A stretch of DNA of 64,000 nt. It comes from Prevotella sp. P6B1. GTDB lineage: Bacteria; Bacteroidota; Bacteroidia; Bacteroidales; Bacteroidaceae. The notes beneath the pieces are model-generated. The model was not told the DNA's origin. It saw only the letters and a list, made by a program, of their open reading frames with translations, and did not search any database. The stretch is taken from NCBI RefSeq assembly GCF_000702825.1, contig NZ_JNKF01000016.1, forward strand, positions 124,001 through 188,000, in the 5' to 3' direction. Below, piece by piece: positions 33,685-46,338 of this stretch (position 1 is the stretch's first letter; every line of letters starts with the position of its first letter). A program made the position numbers and the translations under genes.

Positions 33685-35073
33685 CTATTTGGTTTTTAAT
33701 TTCAACTTATCGGCCCAGCTACCACGGAATAGTCGTACCAGGAAAATCATGCCACGGAATGTCAGTTCGATGGCCATAGCCGTCCATACACCGCGTAACC
33801 CCCACTTAGGTGCCAGAGAGGCTGCTAATGTGAGCCTGACGCCCCACATCGAAGCCAGACTCATGATGGCAGGGATGATGGTATCGCCCGCTCCCACAAA
33901 GATGCCGTTGATTACGATGGCAGCCGCAAACATGGGTTCGGCCCAAGCCTCAATGCGCAGCACCTGTACCCCTAAAGCAATTACCTCGTCGACAGGCGAC
34001 ATGATAGCCATCAGTTGAGGAGCAAAAACCCACATCATCACACCCATCAGTGACATAACGGCAATACCCAAGCCCACAGACATGCGGGCAAACGAGCGAG
34101 TGAGCTGACGCTGACCAGCACCAATCCCCTGTCCTACCAGCGTGGTGGCAGCCTCAGCAATGCCAAAGCCTGGCATATAGCAGAGACTCTCGACCGTGAT
34201 ACCCAATGAGTGGGCAGCGATAGCTATCGTACCCAAAGGGGCCACAATGAGCGTGCTTACCATCTGAGCCGATCCCATCAGAAGGTGTTGCAGCCCCATG
34301 GGAGCACCGATCCTAAAAGCATTACCAATAGTGTCAGCCTTAGGCTTGAATGATCCAGGACGCCCCACCAACGATAACATCTTCGACTTGACCAGCAGGA
34401 AATACAGCATCAGACTGGCTGTAACCAGCATAGCCATACCCGTACCGATAGCAGCCCCCATTACCCCCAAACCTAAAATATATATAAAGAGGAAGTTAAA
34501 AACAACATCCATCACACACATTCCTATATTCAGCACGGAGGGTATCTTCATGTTGCCAGAACACTTTAACATGGATCCGGCCAGACCTTCCATCTGGAAG
34601 AAGATACCGCAGGCACCGAAAATAGCAAAATAGAGCGAAGCATCGCGCGCTATTTCGGCAGTTCCTCCCATCCAGTAAGGCAGAAAAGGACTAATGGCAA
34701 GCGAGGTGAGGGATATGAACAACGCCCAAAGCAAACAACACACTAAAGCCTGTCGTAACACCCGGCGCGCAGCTTCAAAATCGTTGGCACCGATAAAATG
34801 TGCCACCTGAACCGAGAATCCCATGTTAGCAGCAGAGGCCAAACCGCCCAACAACCAACCAGTGGTCTCAACCAATCCGATAGATGCCGACGCATTAGCC
34901 CCCAGATGGCCCACCATTGAGGCATCAATAAAAAACATGACCGTTGCGGAAATCTGTGCTAAAATAGAAGGTATACTTAAACTAACGATTAACCAAAGCT
35001 TCTCCCTTTGGGTCATCGTTCGGCCCTCGCGTATGTACGAAAGCAGCAGTTCGCTGTTCTTAACCTTCTTCAT
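33685..35073 (-). CDS. MATE-family multidrug/toxin exporter
   Basis: 462 residues, a full-length MATE protein with about twelve hydrophobic segments in two repeats. Examples are VSLSIPSILAQISATVMFFIDASMVGHLGANASASIG in the first repeat and PMGLQHLLMGSAQMVSTLIVAPLG in the second. These proteins export cationic drugs or metabolites using sodium or protons. The start at 35073 (MKKVKNSELL) is only 18 bases after the terminator of the tRNA-Val gene. A separate promoter is not obvious, so it may rely on read-through. The substrate is unknown. Confidence 0.9.
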   Translation of the reverse strand: MKKVKNSELLLSYIREGRTMTQREKLWLIVSLSIPSILAQISATVMFFIDASMVGHLGANASASIGLVETTGWLLGGLASAANMGFSVQVAHFIGANDFEAARRVLRQALVCCLLWALFISLTSLAISPFLPYWMGGTAEIARDASLYFAIFGACGIFFQMEGLAGSMLKCSGNMKIPSVLNIGMCVMDVVFNFLFIYILGLGVMGAAIGTGMAMLVTASLMLYFLLVKSKMLSLVGRPGSFKPKADTIGNAFRIGAPMGLQHLLMGSAQMVSTLIVAPLGTIAIAAHSLGITVESLCYMPGFGIAEAATTLVGQGIGAGQRQLTRSFARMSVGLGIAVMSLMGVMMWVFAPQLMAIMSPVDEVIALGVQVLRIEAWAEPMFAAAIVINGIFVGAGDTIIPAIMSLASMWGVRLTLAASLAPKWGLRGVWTAMAIELTFRGMIFLVRLFRGSWADKLKLKTK

Positions 35074-35090
35074 ACAGACTTTCTTAAACT

Positions 35091-35117
35091 AAAAAAGGAT
35101 GTGATTTCTCACATCCT
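35091..35117 (-). terminator. Intrinsic terminator after tRNA-Val
   Basis: On the minus strand AGGATGTGA and TCACATCCT form a 9-base stem with loop GAAA, followed by six T. It lies 14 bases after the tRNA and 18 bases before the MATE start codon. Confidence 0.8.
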
Positions 35118-35130
35118 AACTCTGTTTTCG

Positions 35131-35205
35131 TGGGCGTTGACGGATTCGAACCGCCGACCCTCTGCTTGTAAGGCAGATGCTCTAAACCAGCTGAGCTAAA
35201 CGCCC
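35131..35205 (-). tRNA. tRNA-Val (anticodon UAC)
   Basis: The minus strand folds into a complete cloverleaf. The acceptor arms GGGCGTT and AACGCCC pair, the D arm is GCTC/GAGC, the anticodon stem is TCTGC/GCAGA with loop CTTACAA (anticodon TAC), and the T arm is GGCGG/CCGTC with loop TTCGAAT. The discriminator base is A and CCA is not encoded, so it must be added after transcription. A TACCTTTG box lies upstream at 35226-35233 and a terminator downstream. Confidence 0.95.
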
Positions 35206-35225
35206 TCATTTCTTGTAAGCGGGTG

Positions 35226-35233
35226 CAAAGGTA
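35226..35233 (-). promoter_or_regulatory. -7 promoter box of tRNA-Val
   Basis: TACCTTTG on the minus strand, 20 bases before the tRNA 5' end. No TTG at the standard -33 spacing. Confidence 0.55.
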
Positions 35234-35300
35234 AGAAGATTTTTTGAGACCGCCGCATGTTTTATCAAAAAACTGCTAAAATTTAACACTCGTTCACCAT

Positions 35301-37133
35301 TTAGCCCAATAAATGTTCGATATCACCTTGCGGAAGGATGCAAAGAATAGCTTTTCCGTCGGGTGTATAATTCACATTCGAGCAGGTAAAAAGATCATTA
35401 ATCATACCTTCCATCTCGTCGTTATTCAGAATCTGGCCATAAGGAATGGCAGCACTCTGTGCCAACCGCAATGCTAATGACGAGTGAATAGATGATAACG
35501 ACTCGTTAGCATTTGTACCCGAAACCATTTCGTGAAGTAACGATTGGGGACTGAGTCCTTCAAGTCCTGAAGGCATACCATTCACTGCATAAGTATTACC
35601 ACCAAGATCACTCAGATCAAATCCAATAGCCGACAACTCAGGAAGTAGTTGCTGCATAGTTACCGCATCGGCTGGTGAAAACTGAATAGTCTCTGGGAAA
35701 AGCAGCTTCTGCGTGCTGATAACACGACTATCGAACTGACTCATATAACGATCGTAGAGTACGCGCACACTGGCACGATGCTGGTCAATAATCATCAGTC
35801 CAGACTTAACGGCAGTCATCAGATACTTGCCTTTATACTGATAATGGGCAGGCGACTTCTCAGAGAGAATCTCAGTGGCCGACTGCGGCTCTACCGTATT
35901 ATCATCCTCGAACATCAAGGACTGCTGGGCAGGTTCTTCGCGGAAACTTCCATGTTCCAACCCATCATAAAGTGTTTCCCACTGAGAAGCCACAGTTCTA
36001 CTACCACCACTACTCTGCTTGAATGGGTTGTACTCTGGATTATAATTGACACGAGGTGACGAATAGCTCTCATGCACATTAGAATTGTCGAAGACTGGAA
36101 TATCGGGCTGTCCTTGGGTATCAAAGTCTATTGAAGGAACCTCGCAGAACTTCCCAATACCATCACGCACAGCAGCTGCCAATATCTGCCAGATGGCCTG
36201 TTCATTCTCGAACTTAATCTCAGTTTTGGTAGGATGGATGTTAACATCAATCTCACTAGGTTCTACCTTTATATATAAGAAATAAGGTATAGACATACCC
36301 TCGGGCACCAGGCGATCATAAGCTTTCATCACCGCCTTGTGGAAATAAGCATGCCTCATGAAACGACCATTGACGAAAAAATAGTCACAGCCACTCTTCT
36401 TACGTGCAGCCTCGGGCTTACCCACAAAACCGCTGACATCACACATGGCTGTATGCACTTCAACGGGCAACAAATCCTGACTATACTGCTTACCAAACAC
36501 ATCTGCAATACGCTGGCGCAGACTGCCTGCACGCAGATTCAGCATCTCTACTCCATTGTGATGCAAGGTAAAATGGATATCAGGATAGACAAGCACGATA
36601 CGCTCAAATGCCGTGAGGATATTATTAAGCTCGGTAGCATTGGTCTTGAGGAACTTACGACGGGCAGGCACATTGAAGAACAGGTTATCAACCTTGAAAT
36701 TACTACCCACCGGACACGACACTGGTTCCTGCCCGGTAACCCTCGATCCCGCAATAGTGAGCTTAGTACCAACCTCATCTTCCTGCCGACGTGACTGCAG
36801 CTCTACCTGAGCGACAGCAGCTATCGAGGCCAGTGCCTCACCGCGGAATCCCATCGTACGCAAGGCAAACAGATCGTCAGCCTGCGAGATCTTCGAAGTC
36901 GCATGACGCTCAAACGACAAACGGGCATCAGTAGGACTCATACCCTTACCATCGTCGACAACCTGAATAGAGGTACGCCCCGCATCAACCACAATCACGT
37001 GGATGGTAGTGGCACCGGCATCAACAGAATTCTCGACCAACTCCTTGATGACAGAAGCAGGACGTTGTATCACCTCACCAGCAGCTATCTGGTTGGCAAC
37101 ACTATCGGGAAGAAGATGGATGATATCACTCAT
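35301..37133 (-). CDS. mutL: DNA mismatch repair protein MutL
   Basis: 610 residues from ATG 37133 ([25 protein letters not shown]), whose ATGA overlaps the stop of the preceding gene. The longer frame would begin in the upstream coding sequence. The GHKL ATPase motifs are clear: [12 protein letters not shown], the DDGKGM box, and FERHATSKI with [10 protein letters not shown]. The C-terminal dimerisation domain is present. I see no DQHA(X)2E(X)4E endonuclease motif in full form, though [14 protein letters not shown] occurs near residue 430. MutL couples MutS recognition to strand removal. It ends the guaB-led gene chain. Confidence 0.95.
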   Translation of the reverse strand: MSDIIHLLPDSVANQIAAGEVIQRPASVIKELVENSVDAGATTIHVIVVDAGRTSIQVVDDGKGMSPTDARLSFERHATSKISQADDLFALRTMGFRGEALASIAAVAQVELQSRRQEDEVGTKLTIAGSRVTGQEPVSCPVGSNFKVDNLFFNVPARRKFLKTNATELNNILTAFERIVLVYPDIHFTLHHNGVEMLNLRAGSLRQRIADVFGKQYSQDLLPVEVHTAMCDVSGFVGKPEAARKKSGCDYFFVNGRFMRHAYFHKAVMKAYDRLVPEGMSIPYFLYIKVEPSEIDVNIHPTKTEIKFENEQAIWQILAAAVRDGIGKFCEVPSIDFDTQGQPDIPVFDNSNVHESYSSPRVNYNPEYNPFKQSSGGSRTVASQWETLYDGLEHGSFREEPAQQSLMFEDDNTVEPQSATEILSEKSPAHYQYKGKYLMTAVKSGLMIIDQHRASVRVLYDRYMSQFDSRVISTQKLLFPETIQFSPADAVTMQQLLPELSAIGFDLSDLGGNTYAVNGMPSGLEGLSPQSLLHEMVSGTNANESLSSIHSSLALRLAQSAAIPYGQILNNDEMEGMINDLFTCSNVNYTPDGKAILCILPQGDIEHLLG

Positions 37134-38710
37134 TTCTTGGATCGCCAATTAAAAATGTCATAACGGTCAGTTGGACGCACATCATCATACCAAGCAAAGT
37201 TGGGCAGATGCTTGCGGTCATGCGGTATCTGGTTGAGCGGGTACATGGTTCCACTGCTCTTAGGCGTCCACACTTTCTGTAGTTTGCGGTCCTTCAGATA
37301 CATACGCAGTTCAGAAGTTTCCTGATAATTATAGATAATTGCCACACTGTCGCCTTCCTCGAAGTAATAGCCAATCAGCACATTACCCTTGGCCTGCGTC
37401 TCCCGAATGGCACCATCAACAAAATAGGCAAACATCTCTTTCGCCGACACCTGATTAAATAAGGTGGTATCGCTACGGAGTTGCTGGATGGAGAAACAGT
37501 TATCAATGACATGGGCATGGTCAACGACAGAATCCTTCATGAACACGTCGATACGGTCGCCCAATAATTGTTGGTTATTATTCCATACAATCGGCTCGTG
37601 GTAAAGGGTCATGCAGGAGTCGAGAGAGTTATAGATAAGCGAGTCGCATACAGCTTGCACATCAGTACGGTACGCACGCACATGATGAAAAGCATATATC
37701 TTACGATAAACAGAGTCGGTCTCAATATTATACGTCACCACTTTGAAAGTGTCGGCATGCATAAAGAGCGAGTCGCCCTGTGAATAGTCAATAGCCAACG
37801 CACTATCAGTACACAGCGCATAGCCGGTGTGCTCCCAGTATTCGCCATAGTTGCCTGTCAGCTTATTCTTGTTAACCGAGTCAACATATACCACATTACG
37901 GAAAGCCTGCGAGAAACCATCTTTACTATCATAGTAAACACTATCACCCACCATCATCTTGCCTTGATTGGTAAGAACCGAACGGTTCATCAGGCGGGCA
38001 CGGTCATTCTTTGTATCGTAATAACCTTGTTCGGAGTAAATATGACTCTCGCCAGAAGTGATATTCGAAGGTCCTACAATATGAGCCATCGAAAGACGGG
38101 TATCGTAATAAAGAGTATCGGTAGTGAGGAAGAACTTAGGGCTCTTCATCTTCACATCGTAGTTGAACACCGACATCTTGCTTTTAGTGTTATACTCTCC
38201 CCAGTCAGAGGTAAGCGTGGTCTTACCATCAATCATCTTACCACCCTCGAAGAAATAAGCATTATCGTATAGACGATCAAAATCCAGGCTATCTGTATAA
38301 AGGGTGGTCTTCTTATGCTTTAAAATCACATTATAACGAGCACGAGCCATCTGCTCATTACCATCGTAATAGGCATAGTCGCTGAACAACGAGAGAGTGT
38401 CGCCCTGATACATCTTCACGTGCCCGAAAGCCTCGAACGAGTTACTGGCCTCGTAGAAGTAGGCACTGTCGCAATACAAGCGAGCACCCTGATGGGTGAA
38501 GTGCACCTTACCATTCAGGATGGTGGCATCAGGATTCTTCAGTTGGTCATAATGCAGCACATCGGCATGCACCAGATAAACGCGCGAATCCTTAGTTTTT
38601 GCAGTTTTCCGGACAGCAGGACGACGGCGTTGCTGCTTTTGTTGTGCAAAAGCAGACGCCAAACCCACCAAAAGGGCGAGCGAAAGGGCTATAGTAAACG
38701 ATTTCCTCAC
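37130..38710 (-). CDS. OstA/LptA-like protein with signal peptide
   Basis: 526 residues. A signal peptide ends near AFAQ, followed by a basic linker ([10 protein letters not shown]), then repeated OstA-type beta segments such as [33 protein letters not shown] and [29 protein letters not shown]. The family binds lipopolysaccharide during transport to the outer membrane. The length is between LptA (about 185) and LptD (about 780), typical of the Bacteroidetes OstA-like family. It sits between two parvulin foldase genes and mutL with 4-base overlaps, which fits a role in outer-membrane assembly. Exact role unproven. Confidence 0.85.
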   Translation of the reverse strand: MRKSFTIALSLALLVGLASAFAQQKQQRRRPAVRKTAKTKDSRVYLVHADVLHYDQLKNPDATILNGKVHFTHQGARLYCDSAYFYEASNSFEAFGHVKMYQGDTLSLFSDYAYYDGNEQMARARYNVILKHKKTTLYTDSLDFDRLYDNAYFFEGGKMIDGKTTLTSDWGEYNTKSKMSVFNYDVKMKSPKFFLTTDTLYYDTRLSMAHIVGPSNITSGESHIYSEQGYYDTKNDRARLMNRSVLTNQGKMMVGDSVYYDSKDGFSQAFRNVVYVDSVNKNKLTGNYGEYWEHTGYALCTDSALAIDYSQGDSLFMHADTFKVVTYNIETDSVYRKIYAFHHVRAYRTDVQAVCDSLIYNSLDSCMTLYHEPIVWNNNQQLLGDRIDVFMKDSVVDHAHVIDNCFSIQQLRSDTTLFNQVSAKEMFAYFVDGAIRETQAKGNVLIGYYFEEGDSVAIIYNYQETSELRMYLKDRKLQKVWTPKSSGTMYPLNQIPHDRKHLPNFAWYDDVRPTDRYDIFNWRSKK

Positions 38711-40086
38711 TTAATCCAACCTTCGAATTCGAATTGACAATCCTTGTAATCATCGTTCAAACGGGTATAGGTACTCTTGATCTTATCAACCACCCACTGA
38801 TGAATACGATCCTCACGACGTTTGTTTAACACCACATCCTTCAGAATCTGGAAGTCCTCTGTTACTGTAGCTTTATGACCATCTATACGATTCTTAAGTT
38901 TAGCAATAACACAGACGGTTTTGCCACGCTGGTTAATCATCTTGAACGATTTAGAAATCTGTCCCACCTTCATCGTATCAACCACCTTAGCAATCTCTGG
39001 TGGGAGGTCCTGCATGCGGAACTTAGAAGAGGTTTTACCAGTCTTCATCATATCTGTAGACAGCAATCCCTTGGCATTACGGGTATCTTTATCATCCGAA
39101 ATAAGCGATGCAGCATCCTCGAAAGTAAACTTCTCGGCTCGCAAATCGTCGGCAATAGAGTCCAAACGTCCCAAAGCACGGTCAACAGCCTCGTCAGAAA
39201 CTACAGGCTTACGTAGAATATGGCGGACATTCACCTTATCACCACGCTTCTCAATCAACTGTATGATATGGAAGCCGAACTCAGACTCAACAATCTTCGA
39301 CACCTTCTTGGGATCCGTAAGGTTAAAAGCCACCTGAGCAAAAGCAGGATCAAGGGTACCTCGCCCCATCAGTCCTAACTCTCCACCACGACGGGCAGAG
39401 CCTGGATCCTCAGAATACAACTGAGCCAAAGTCTGAAAACGAGTCTCACCTTTGTTCACACGTTCGGTATAATTACGGAGCTCGTCCTTGACGCGGTTCA
39501 ACTCCTCGGCATCAATCTTCGGGGTCAACTGCACAATCTGCACTTCGACCTCGGTGGGCACGAACGGCAAACTATCCTGTGGTAATGCAGCAAAATAGCG
39601 ACGTACCTCAGCAGGGGTCACAGTGATATCTTCGACAAGTTTCTGACGCATCTTCTGCACCATCTGACGATCTTTCATTTCCTCGCGCAAATCAGCACGG
39701 ATCTGAGACAGAGGCTGATGCTTATATTCCTCCAGACGCTCACGAGAACCATCAACCATCTCGAGCCAGTAGTTAATCTGCTGCTCGACTTCCTGAGCCA
39801 CATCAGCATCAGTCACCTCGATACTATCGATCTGAGCCTGATGCTTGAACAGTTTCTGAACAGCAATCTGCTCTGGGATGGTACAGTCAGGATTACCACT
39901 CCACTTCACGCCTTCCATCGCTGCCTGCATACGCATGGTTTCGACATCAGAACGAAGAATAGCCTCATCACCAACTACCCACACCACCTCATCAACGATG
40001 GTGCCAATAGAATCTTTCTTCTCGGCATTTGCCATCATGGGCAACGCGAAAAGAGCCAGTGTCATTACCTTTTTTATAATACTCAT
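38707..40086 (-). CDS. SurA-like periplasmic peptidyl-prolyl isomerase 1
   Basis: 459 residues with a signal peptide (ending MMANA) and a SurA-type N-terminal helical chaperone domain (IVDEVVWVVGDEAILRSDVETMRMQ). It has two parvulin domains: residues about 175-275 (VEVQIVQLTPKIDAEEL, FGFHIIQLIEKRGD) and 285-385 (VNVRHILRKPVVSDE). The layout is that of SurA, which escorts outer-membrane proteins through the periplasm. It overlaps both neighbours by 4 bases, so it is coupled to the OstA-like gene, consistent with envelope assembly. Confidence 0.88.
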   Translation of the reverse strand: MSIIKKVMTLALFALPMMANAEKKDSIGTIVDEVVWVVGDEAILRSDVETMRMQAAMEGVKWSGNPDCTIPEQIAVQKLFKHQAQIDSIEVTDADVAQEVEQQINYWLEMVDGSRERLEEYKHQPLSQIRADLREEMKDRQMVQKMRQKLVEDITVTPAEVRRYFAALPQDSLPFVPTEVEVQIVQLTPKIDAEELNRVKDELRNYTERVNKGETRFQTLAQLYSEDPGSARRGGELGLMGRGTLDPAFAQVAFNLTDPKKVSKIVESEFGFHIIQLIEKRGDKVNVRHILRKPVVSDEAVDRALGRLDSIADDLRAEKFTFEDAASLISDDKDTRNAKGLLSTDMMKTGKTSSKFRMQDLPPEIAKVVDTMKVGQISKSFKMINQRGKTVCVIAKLKNRIDGHKATVTEDFQILKDVVLNKRREDRIHQWVVDKIKSTYTRLNDDYKDCQFEFEGWIK

Positions 40087-41521
40087 AGATGTTTATTTAC
40101 TGTTTTCAATATATCTTGATTTATCTCTACTTGATAACGTCGACGCAGACTATCCACCCACTCTTTCTCCAGATAATCTTGCAGGTCCTCCACCACCCGT
40201 TCGCGCACATCCTGATAGTTATCTGGACGTTTGAGTTTCTTGCCAAAAACCGCATCGATGGGATAGTCAGGATTACTGACAGCATCATCACTGCCAATTT
40301 TGAAGACCAGGCGATCGATGGTTGCATTATCACCAGGTTTAAATAATCCTTTCTCCACACGGATACGGATGACAGAATCCAGATTGAAGGTGGTGCGCAA
40401 TGCCTCGGTCCATTCATCGAAAGGCAGTTTTTTAACACACTTCTTCACAGCCTTCACATCTTTCTTTGTCTTTACATGATAGGCCATTCCCCTATAACGG
40501 GGTTCATTCCAAGCATAATCCTTCTTGTGGGTATCAAACCATGTTTTCAAAGCCACCTCGTCGGATGAAGCCTTGTCCCAGACCTCACGGCTACTGATTT
40601 CATAAAGCAACAGTCCGTCGTGATACTCCTGAAACAGATATTTCAAATCCTGATTAACTGCAGCCAACGAATCTGCTTGTTGCTGCATAACCTGCGCGGC
40701 ATTTTGCTGACCAGCCGACATACTCATTTTCCGACGCAGTTTCATTTCGGCAATCTCCTCACGAATGCCACGACGTTCTAATGAGGCTACAATAGCAGAC
40801 TTCAACGAGTCGAAGGGTTCCAGCTGCTTACGTTCCTTCAGCAAAACAATATGGTAGCCTACCGGACTCAAGAAAGGCTGACTCATCTCACCTGGGGCGA
40901 GGGCAAAAGCAACGTCCTCAAATTCCTTCAAGGTCTGCGAAGGAGCAATCCAAGGCAACTCACCACCGTGCTTGCCCGAACCGACATCGTCGGACAACTT
41001 TTGTGCCATCTCTGCAAAATCGGCTCCACCCTTCAAAGCTTGATAGACAGAGTCAATACGCTGTTTGATTTGTTCCTGCTGCTGAGGTGTTGCCTTGGTT
41101 GACAACTTCAACAGGATATGGGCAGGGCGCACCAGACCACGTGGGCCAACCATTGCCTTAGTACGCTCATACATCTCGCGAGCCTCCTTCAGCACATCGG
41201 CATCGGTCACCATGGTAGGCTTCACTTGTTGGTCACGATACATCACATATTCCTGACGGAACGATGACAATGTATCAAGTTTCGCATCAAGAGCCGCAGC
41301 CACTTTTAGCTTGTAGTTAATAAATAAGTTGACGTATTCATCGACCGATAGCTTATCGATCACCCCTTCGCCGTTATTCTTGTTATACGAATACTCGAAC
41401 TCCGAGCGCAAAACAGGAACACCGGCCACGGTCATAATGACCGGGTCGGTAGTCTGTGCCCATGTTGGCTGCGACGTCATCGCTGCAAACATAGAAAGGG
41501 CTATGGTGAGTTTTCTCATCA

Positions 41522-41522
<1 letters not shown>
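40083..41522 (-). CDS. SurA-like periplasmic peptidyl-prolyl isomerase 2
   Basis: 479 residues with signal peptide (ending SQPTWAQ) and one clear parvulin domain at about 125-230: RPAHILLKLSTKATPQQ followed by HGGELPWIAPSQTLKEFEDVAFAL and GYHIVLLKERK. A long C-terminal helical region follows. It is paralogous in architecture to the next gene but has only one evident isomerase domain, so it may act mainly as a chaperone. Its start overlaps the guaB stop by one base (TAATG), tying envelope folding to purine synthesis in one transcript. Confidence 0.85.
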
Positions 41523-43015
<1,493 letters not shown>

Positions 43016-43032
43016 TTAAAATTTATTGCGTG

Positions 43033-43062
43033 CAAAATTACTCATTTTTTCCGAGACAGCAA
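43033..43062 (-). promoter_or_regulatory. Promoter of the guaB-led operon
   Basis: Minus-strand TTG (43060-43062), 19-base spacer, TAATTTTG (43033-43040). The first gene starts at 43003, and guaB, two foldases, the OstA-like gene and mutL overlap one another, so this promoter can serve all five. Confidence 0.7.
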
Positions 43063-43088
43063 GCATTTTATCCTATTATTAATAGGAT

Positions 43089-44132
43089 TTAACGTAGTGT
43101 AAGCACAACCTTACCCTGTTTATCGGTTGTAACCACAGCAGTCATCTTTCCTTGGCGCCATGTTTTCTGGTCATCAGATGTAAAACCGTAGGTCCTCAAA
43201 TCCTTACAGACAGCCTCTTGATCATCGGTAGCCGACAATGAGATGACTGTGATTGCTTGCTTACGACGTGTCAGCGAAGCGATGACCTGATAGTCGTTCA
43301 TCTTAAAGGTAGCCGGAACAACTTTGAGCGTTGTCTTACCTAAGGTATAGTCATAATTGCGCAATACGGCCTGAGAACCTTTAACGGTACGATTTTGTAA
43401 CAAGCGCACACCCAACCCGACCAGATCGGTATGATTACAAGGAGCAGCCAGGCCGGACTCTATCTTCCGAGGAGCTGCCTCATACTCCTTATCATCCATC
43501 TCCGAATATGCCATCTGGTAAGCCTTAGCATCGTCGAGTGCGAAACCCAACGAATAGCTACTGGTAAGAGAACCACGCTCGTAATGCAGATTGATGGTAC
43601 CTAATTGAGTTTGGATGGTATAGGCTTCGCCTTGATTATCCACATAGCCCAGACCATAAACCTTCTGCAATTCACGCTTTACCTGAGCAAAACGCGCCTT
43701 GACTTCTGCTTCAGAACCATAAATAGTCTCGTCTGTCACGTCGACAGCATATACACGTTCTGTCAGATCCGAAACCGCCAGCATCACCGTAGCACGAACA
43801 CCATATACATCACCATCATAAATATAAGCCTTAGCTGTCTGCTTCATCTCTGCTTTACGCTCGGTAAAACCTTTCTCCAGCAACAACTTCTCAAAACGAT
43901 CACCTTTAATTCCCAACGGGATACCCAAAAAGGCATTACGGTTATTGGAATGATCAGTCAACGCTGCGATATCGAGCATAGCCGTCTGAGCATCATCATC
44001 AATAGCATCAGACTTCTTCGATGCCTTTTTCTCCGTTTTGGCCTTCTTCTTGAACAGTTTCTTCAAGAACTGTGCGTCGGCAGACTGACAAACCAGCGAC
44101 ATGCCCAACAATGCTAATACGATCCTCTTCAC
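43089..44132 (-). CDS. Exported protein of unknown function downstream of recQ
   Basis: 347 residues from GTG 44132 (encoded KRIVLALLGMSLVCQSADA signal peptide), 13 bases after the recQ stop. Longer starts reach into recQ, and the next ATG would lose most of the signal peptide. The mature part begins with a lysine-rich stretch (FLKKLFKKKAKTEKKASKKS). A region with alternating strands follows (AYIYDGDVYGVRATVMLAVSDL, GSEAEVKARFAQVKRELQKVYGLG). I do not recognise the family. The end carries two small repeated beta motifs. It is likely periplasmic and was read with recQ, clpX and clpP, perhaps only as a passenger. Confidence 0.7.
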   Translation of the reverse strand: MKRIVLALLGMSLVCQSADAQFLKKLFKKKAKTEKKASKKSDAIDDDAQTAMLDIAALTDHSNNRNAFLGIPLGIKGDRFEKLLLEKGFTERKAEMKQTAKAYIYDGDVYGVRATVMLAVSDLTERVYAVDVTDETIYGSEAEVKARFAQVKRELQKVYGLGYVDNQGEAYTIQTQLGTINLHYERGSLTSSYSLGFALDDAKAYQMAYSEMDDKEYEAAPRKIESGLAAPCNHTDLVGLGVRLLQNRTVKGSQAVLRNYDYTLGKTTLKVVPATFKMNDYQVIASLTRRKQAITVISLSATDDQEAVCKDLRTYGFTSDDQKTWRQGKMTAVVTTDKQGKVVLTLR

Positions 44133-44145
44133 CTTACTTATATTT

Positions 44146-46326
44146 TTAATTTGCCATTTCAGAAATAAACTTGATACGTACCAGTCGGATCTCATCCTCA
44201 GAGTAATCCTCGCCAAGTTCCTCTTCAGCAACACTCAGCTTATCTGTTTCACTCTCAGAGAAATAATCGTATATATCATCGACATGATCCTCATCCATCA
44301 CTTCCTCGAGGAAGTAATCAATATCAAGTTTCGTACCGCTATAAACGATAGCCTCTACTTCATCAAGCAGTTCCTCAAATTCGATACCCTGAGCCTCCGC
44401 GATATCATCGAGAGCTATCTGACGGTCGATACTCTGAATAATCTTCACCTTCAGCATCGACTTCTTAGCCACAGTACGCACACGCATGTCAACCTGACGC
44501 TCTATATTGTTCTCCTCACAATAAGTCTTGATCAGCTCAACAAATTCCTTGGCATAAGGTTGTTTCACCTTACCCTCACCTACTCCCTGAATATTCTTCA
44601 ACTCTTCAAGGGTGATAGGATAGTCAGTAGCCATCTGATCGATAGACACATCCTGGAAAATAACATAAGGTGGACGGCCGAGTTGCTTCGACACCTTCTT
44701 ACGCAAATCACGCAGCATGGCAGTCAGAACAGGATCAAGTGAACTAACACCACCTTCATGGTCAACCGAGTCATAATCATCATTGAACTCTGCATCTTTC
44801 ACAATCATAAACGACTTAGGAGCCTTAAGGAACTTCTTTCCTGCAGCCGTCAGTTTCAAAAGTCCGTAGTTTTCCACCTCCTTACGCAGGTAGCCTGCTA
44901 TCAACGCCTGACGAATCACTGGATTCCATATCTTTTCATCATCGTCAGCTCCTGCACCAAAAAGTTCCTGTTCATCATGATGATGAGCCAGAATCTCTTC
45001 GGTAGGTTTGCCAATAATAAAGTCAATCACATAGTCCGAGCGGAAGTTCTCCTTGATAACCTGGATCGTCTTCAGTACAATAACCAGCTGTTCCTGAGCC
45101 TCGATTTTAGTCTTTGGATGCAGACAGTTGTCGCAGTTACCACAGTTATCCTTCTCGTAGGTCTCACCGAAATAGTGTAACAACATCTTACGGCGACAAA
45201 CCGACGTCTCAGCATAAGCAGCGGTCTCAACCAACAACTGACGACCTATATCCTGTTCTGCCACAGGCTTACCTTCCATAAACTTATCAAGTTTCTGCAA
45301 GTCCTTATTCGAGTAGAAAGCCAGACAGATACCCTCGCCACCATCACGACCAGCACGGCCAGTCTCCTGATAATAGCCTTCGAGCGACTTAGGAATATCG
45401 TAGTGAATCACAAAACGCACATCGGGCTTATCGATTCCCATACCAAAGGCGATGGTAGCCACAATCACATCGATATTCTCCATCAGGAATTCGTCCTGTG
45501 TATTCGAACGGGTATTACTATCCAAACCTGCATGATAGGCAGCAGCCTTGATATCATTGGCACGCAGGATTGCAGCCAATTCTTCTACCTTCTTTCTCGA
45601 CAAACAATAGATGATACCACTCTTGCCTGGATGTTGTTTAATAAACTTAATGATATCCTTGTCAACATCCTTGGTCTTCGCACGCACCTCATAATAAAGG
45701 TTAGGCCGGTTGAACGAACTCTTGAACTCTGCAGCATCAACAATTCCTAGATTTTTCTTGATATCTGTTCGTACCTTATCGGTAGCAGTAGCTGTCAGGG
45801 CAATAATCGGCGCCTGCCCAATCTCATTAACAATAGGACGAATCTTACGATACTCAGGACGGAAATCATGTCCCCATTCTGAAATACAGTGAGCCTCATC
45901 GATAGCGTAGAATGAAATTTTAACTGATCGCAAAAACTCCACATTCTCTTCCTTTGTCAAAGATTCAGGAGCTACATACAACAACTTCGTACGTCCCGAC
46001 AGCACGTCAGACTTCACCTGATCGATAGCAGCCTTATTCAGCGATGAGTTAAGATAGTGAGCCGTGCCCTCATCCTCGCTCATACTAGTGATGACGTCAA
46101 CCTGATTCTTCATCAGCGCAATCAATGGTGATATCACGATAGCCGTACCCTCCATCAGCAGCGAAGGCAATTGGTAGCACAGCGACTTTCCACCACCGGT
46201 AGGCATCAGTACAAAGGTATCGTTGCCAGCCATCAGGTTCTGTATAATACGCTCCTGATCTCCTTTGAATGTATCAAATCCAAAGTACTTCTTCAGGGCT
46301 GCAGTGAGATTCAATTTTTCGTTCAT
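44146..46326 (-). CDS. recQ: RecQ-family ATP-dependent DNA helicase
   Basis: 726 residues. The Walker A region is LMPTGGGKSLCYQLP and the DEAH box AIDEAHCISEWGHDFRPEY. Motif VI is QETGRAGRDG. The zinc-binding domain has CRRKMLLHYFGE and CGNCDNC. A winged-helix and an HRDC domain follow (LRKKVSKQLGRPPYVIFQDVSIDQMA), and there is an extra acidic C-terminal tail of about 100 residues typical of Bacteroidetes RecQ. The protein unwinds DNA 3' to 5' in recombination repair. It follows clpX by 12 bases. Confidence 0.94.
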   Translation of the reverse strand: MNEKLNLTAALKKYFGFDTFKGDQERIIQNLMAGNDTFVLMPTGGGKSLCYQLPSLLMEGTAIVISPLIALMKNQVDVITSMSEDEGTAHYLNSSLNKAAIDQVKSDVLSGRTKLLYVAPESLTKEENVEFLRSVKISFYAIDEAHCISEWGHDFRPEYRKIRPIVNEIGQAPIIALTATATDKVRTDIKKNLGIVDAAEFKSSFNRPNLYYEVRAKTKDVDKDIIKFIKQHPGKSGIIYCLSRKKVEELAAILRANDIKAAAYHAGLDSNTRSNTQDEFLMENIDVIVATIAFGMGIDKPDVRFVIHYDIPKSLEGYYQETGRAGRDGGEGICLAFYSNKDLQKLDKFMEGKPVAEQDIGRQLLVETAAYAETSVCRRKMLLHYFGETYEKDNCGNCDNCLHPKTKIEAQEQLVIVLKTIQVIKENFRSDYVIDFIIGKPTEEILAHHHDEQELFGAGADDDEKIWNPVIRQALIAGYLRKEVENYGLLKLTAAGKKFLKAPKSFMIVKDAEFNDDYDSVDHEGGVSSLDPVLTAMLRDLRKKVSKQLGRPPYVIFQDVSIDQMATDYPITLEELKNIQGVGEGKVKQPYAKEFVELIKTYCEENNIERQVDMRVRTVAKKSMLKVKIIQSIDRQIALDDIAEAQGIEFEELLDEVEAIVYSGTKLDIDYFLEEVMDEDHVDDIYDYFSESETDKLSVAEEELGEDYSEDEIRLVRIKFISEMAN

Positions 46327-46338
46327 ATTATTAGTTAG

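Noticed and set aside
44101..44742. 213-codon plus-strand frame opposite recQ
   Set aside because: Antisense to the recQ C-terminal region; composition is a reverse-frame effect.
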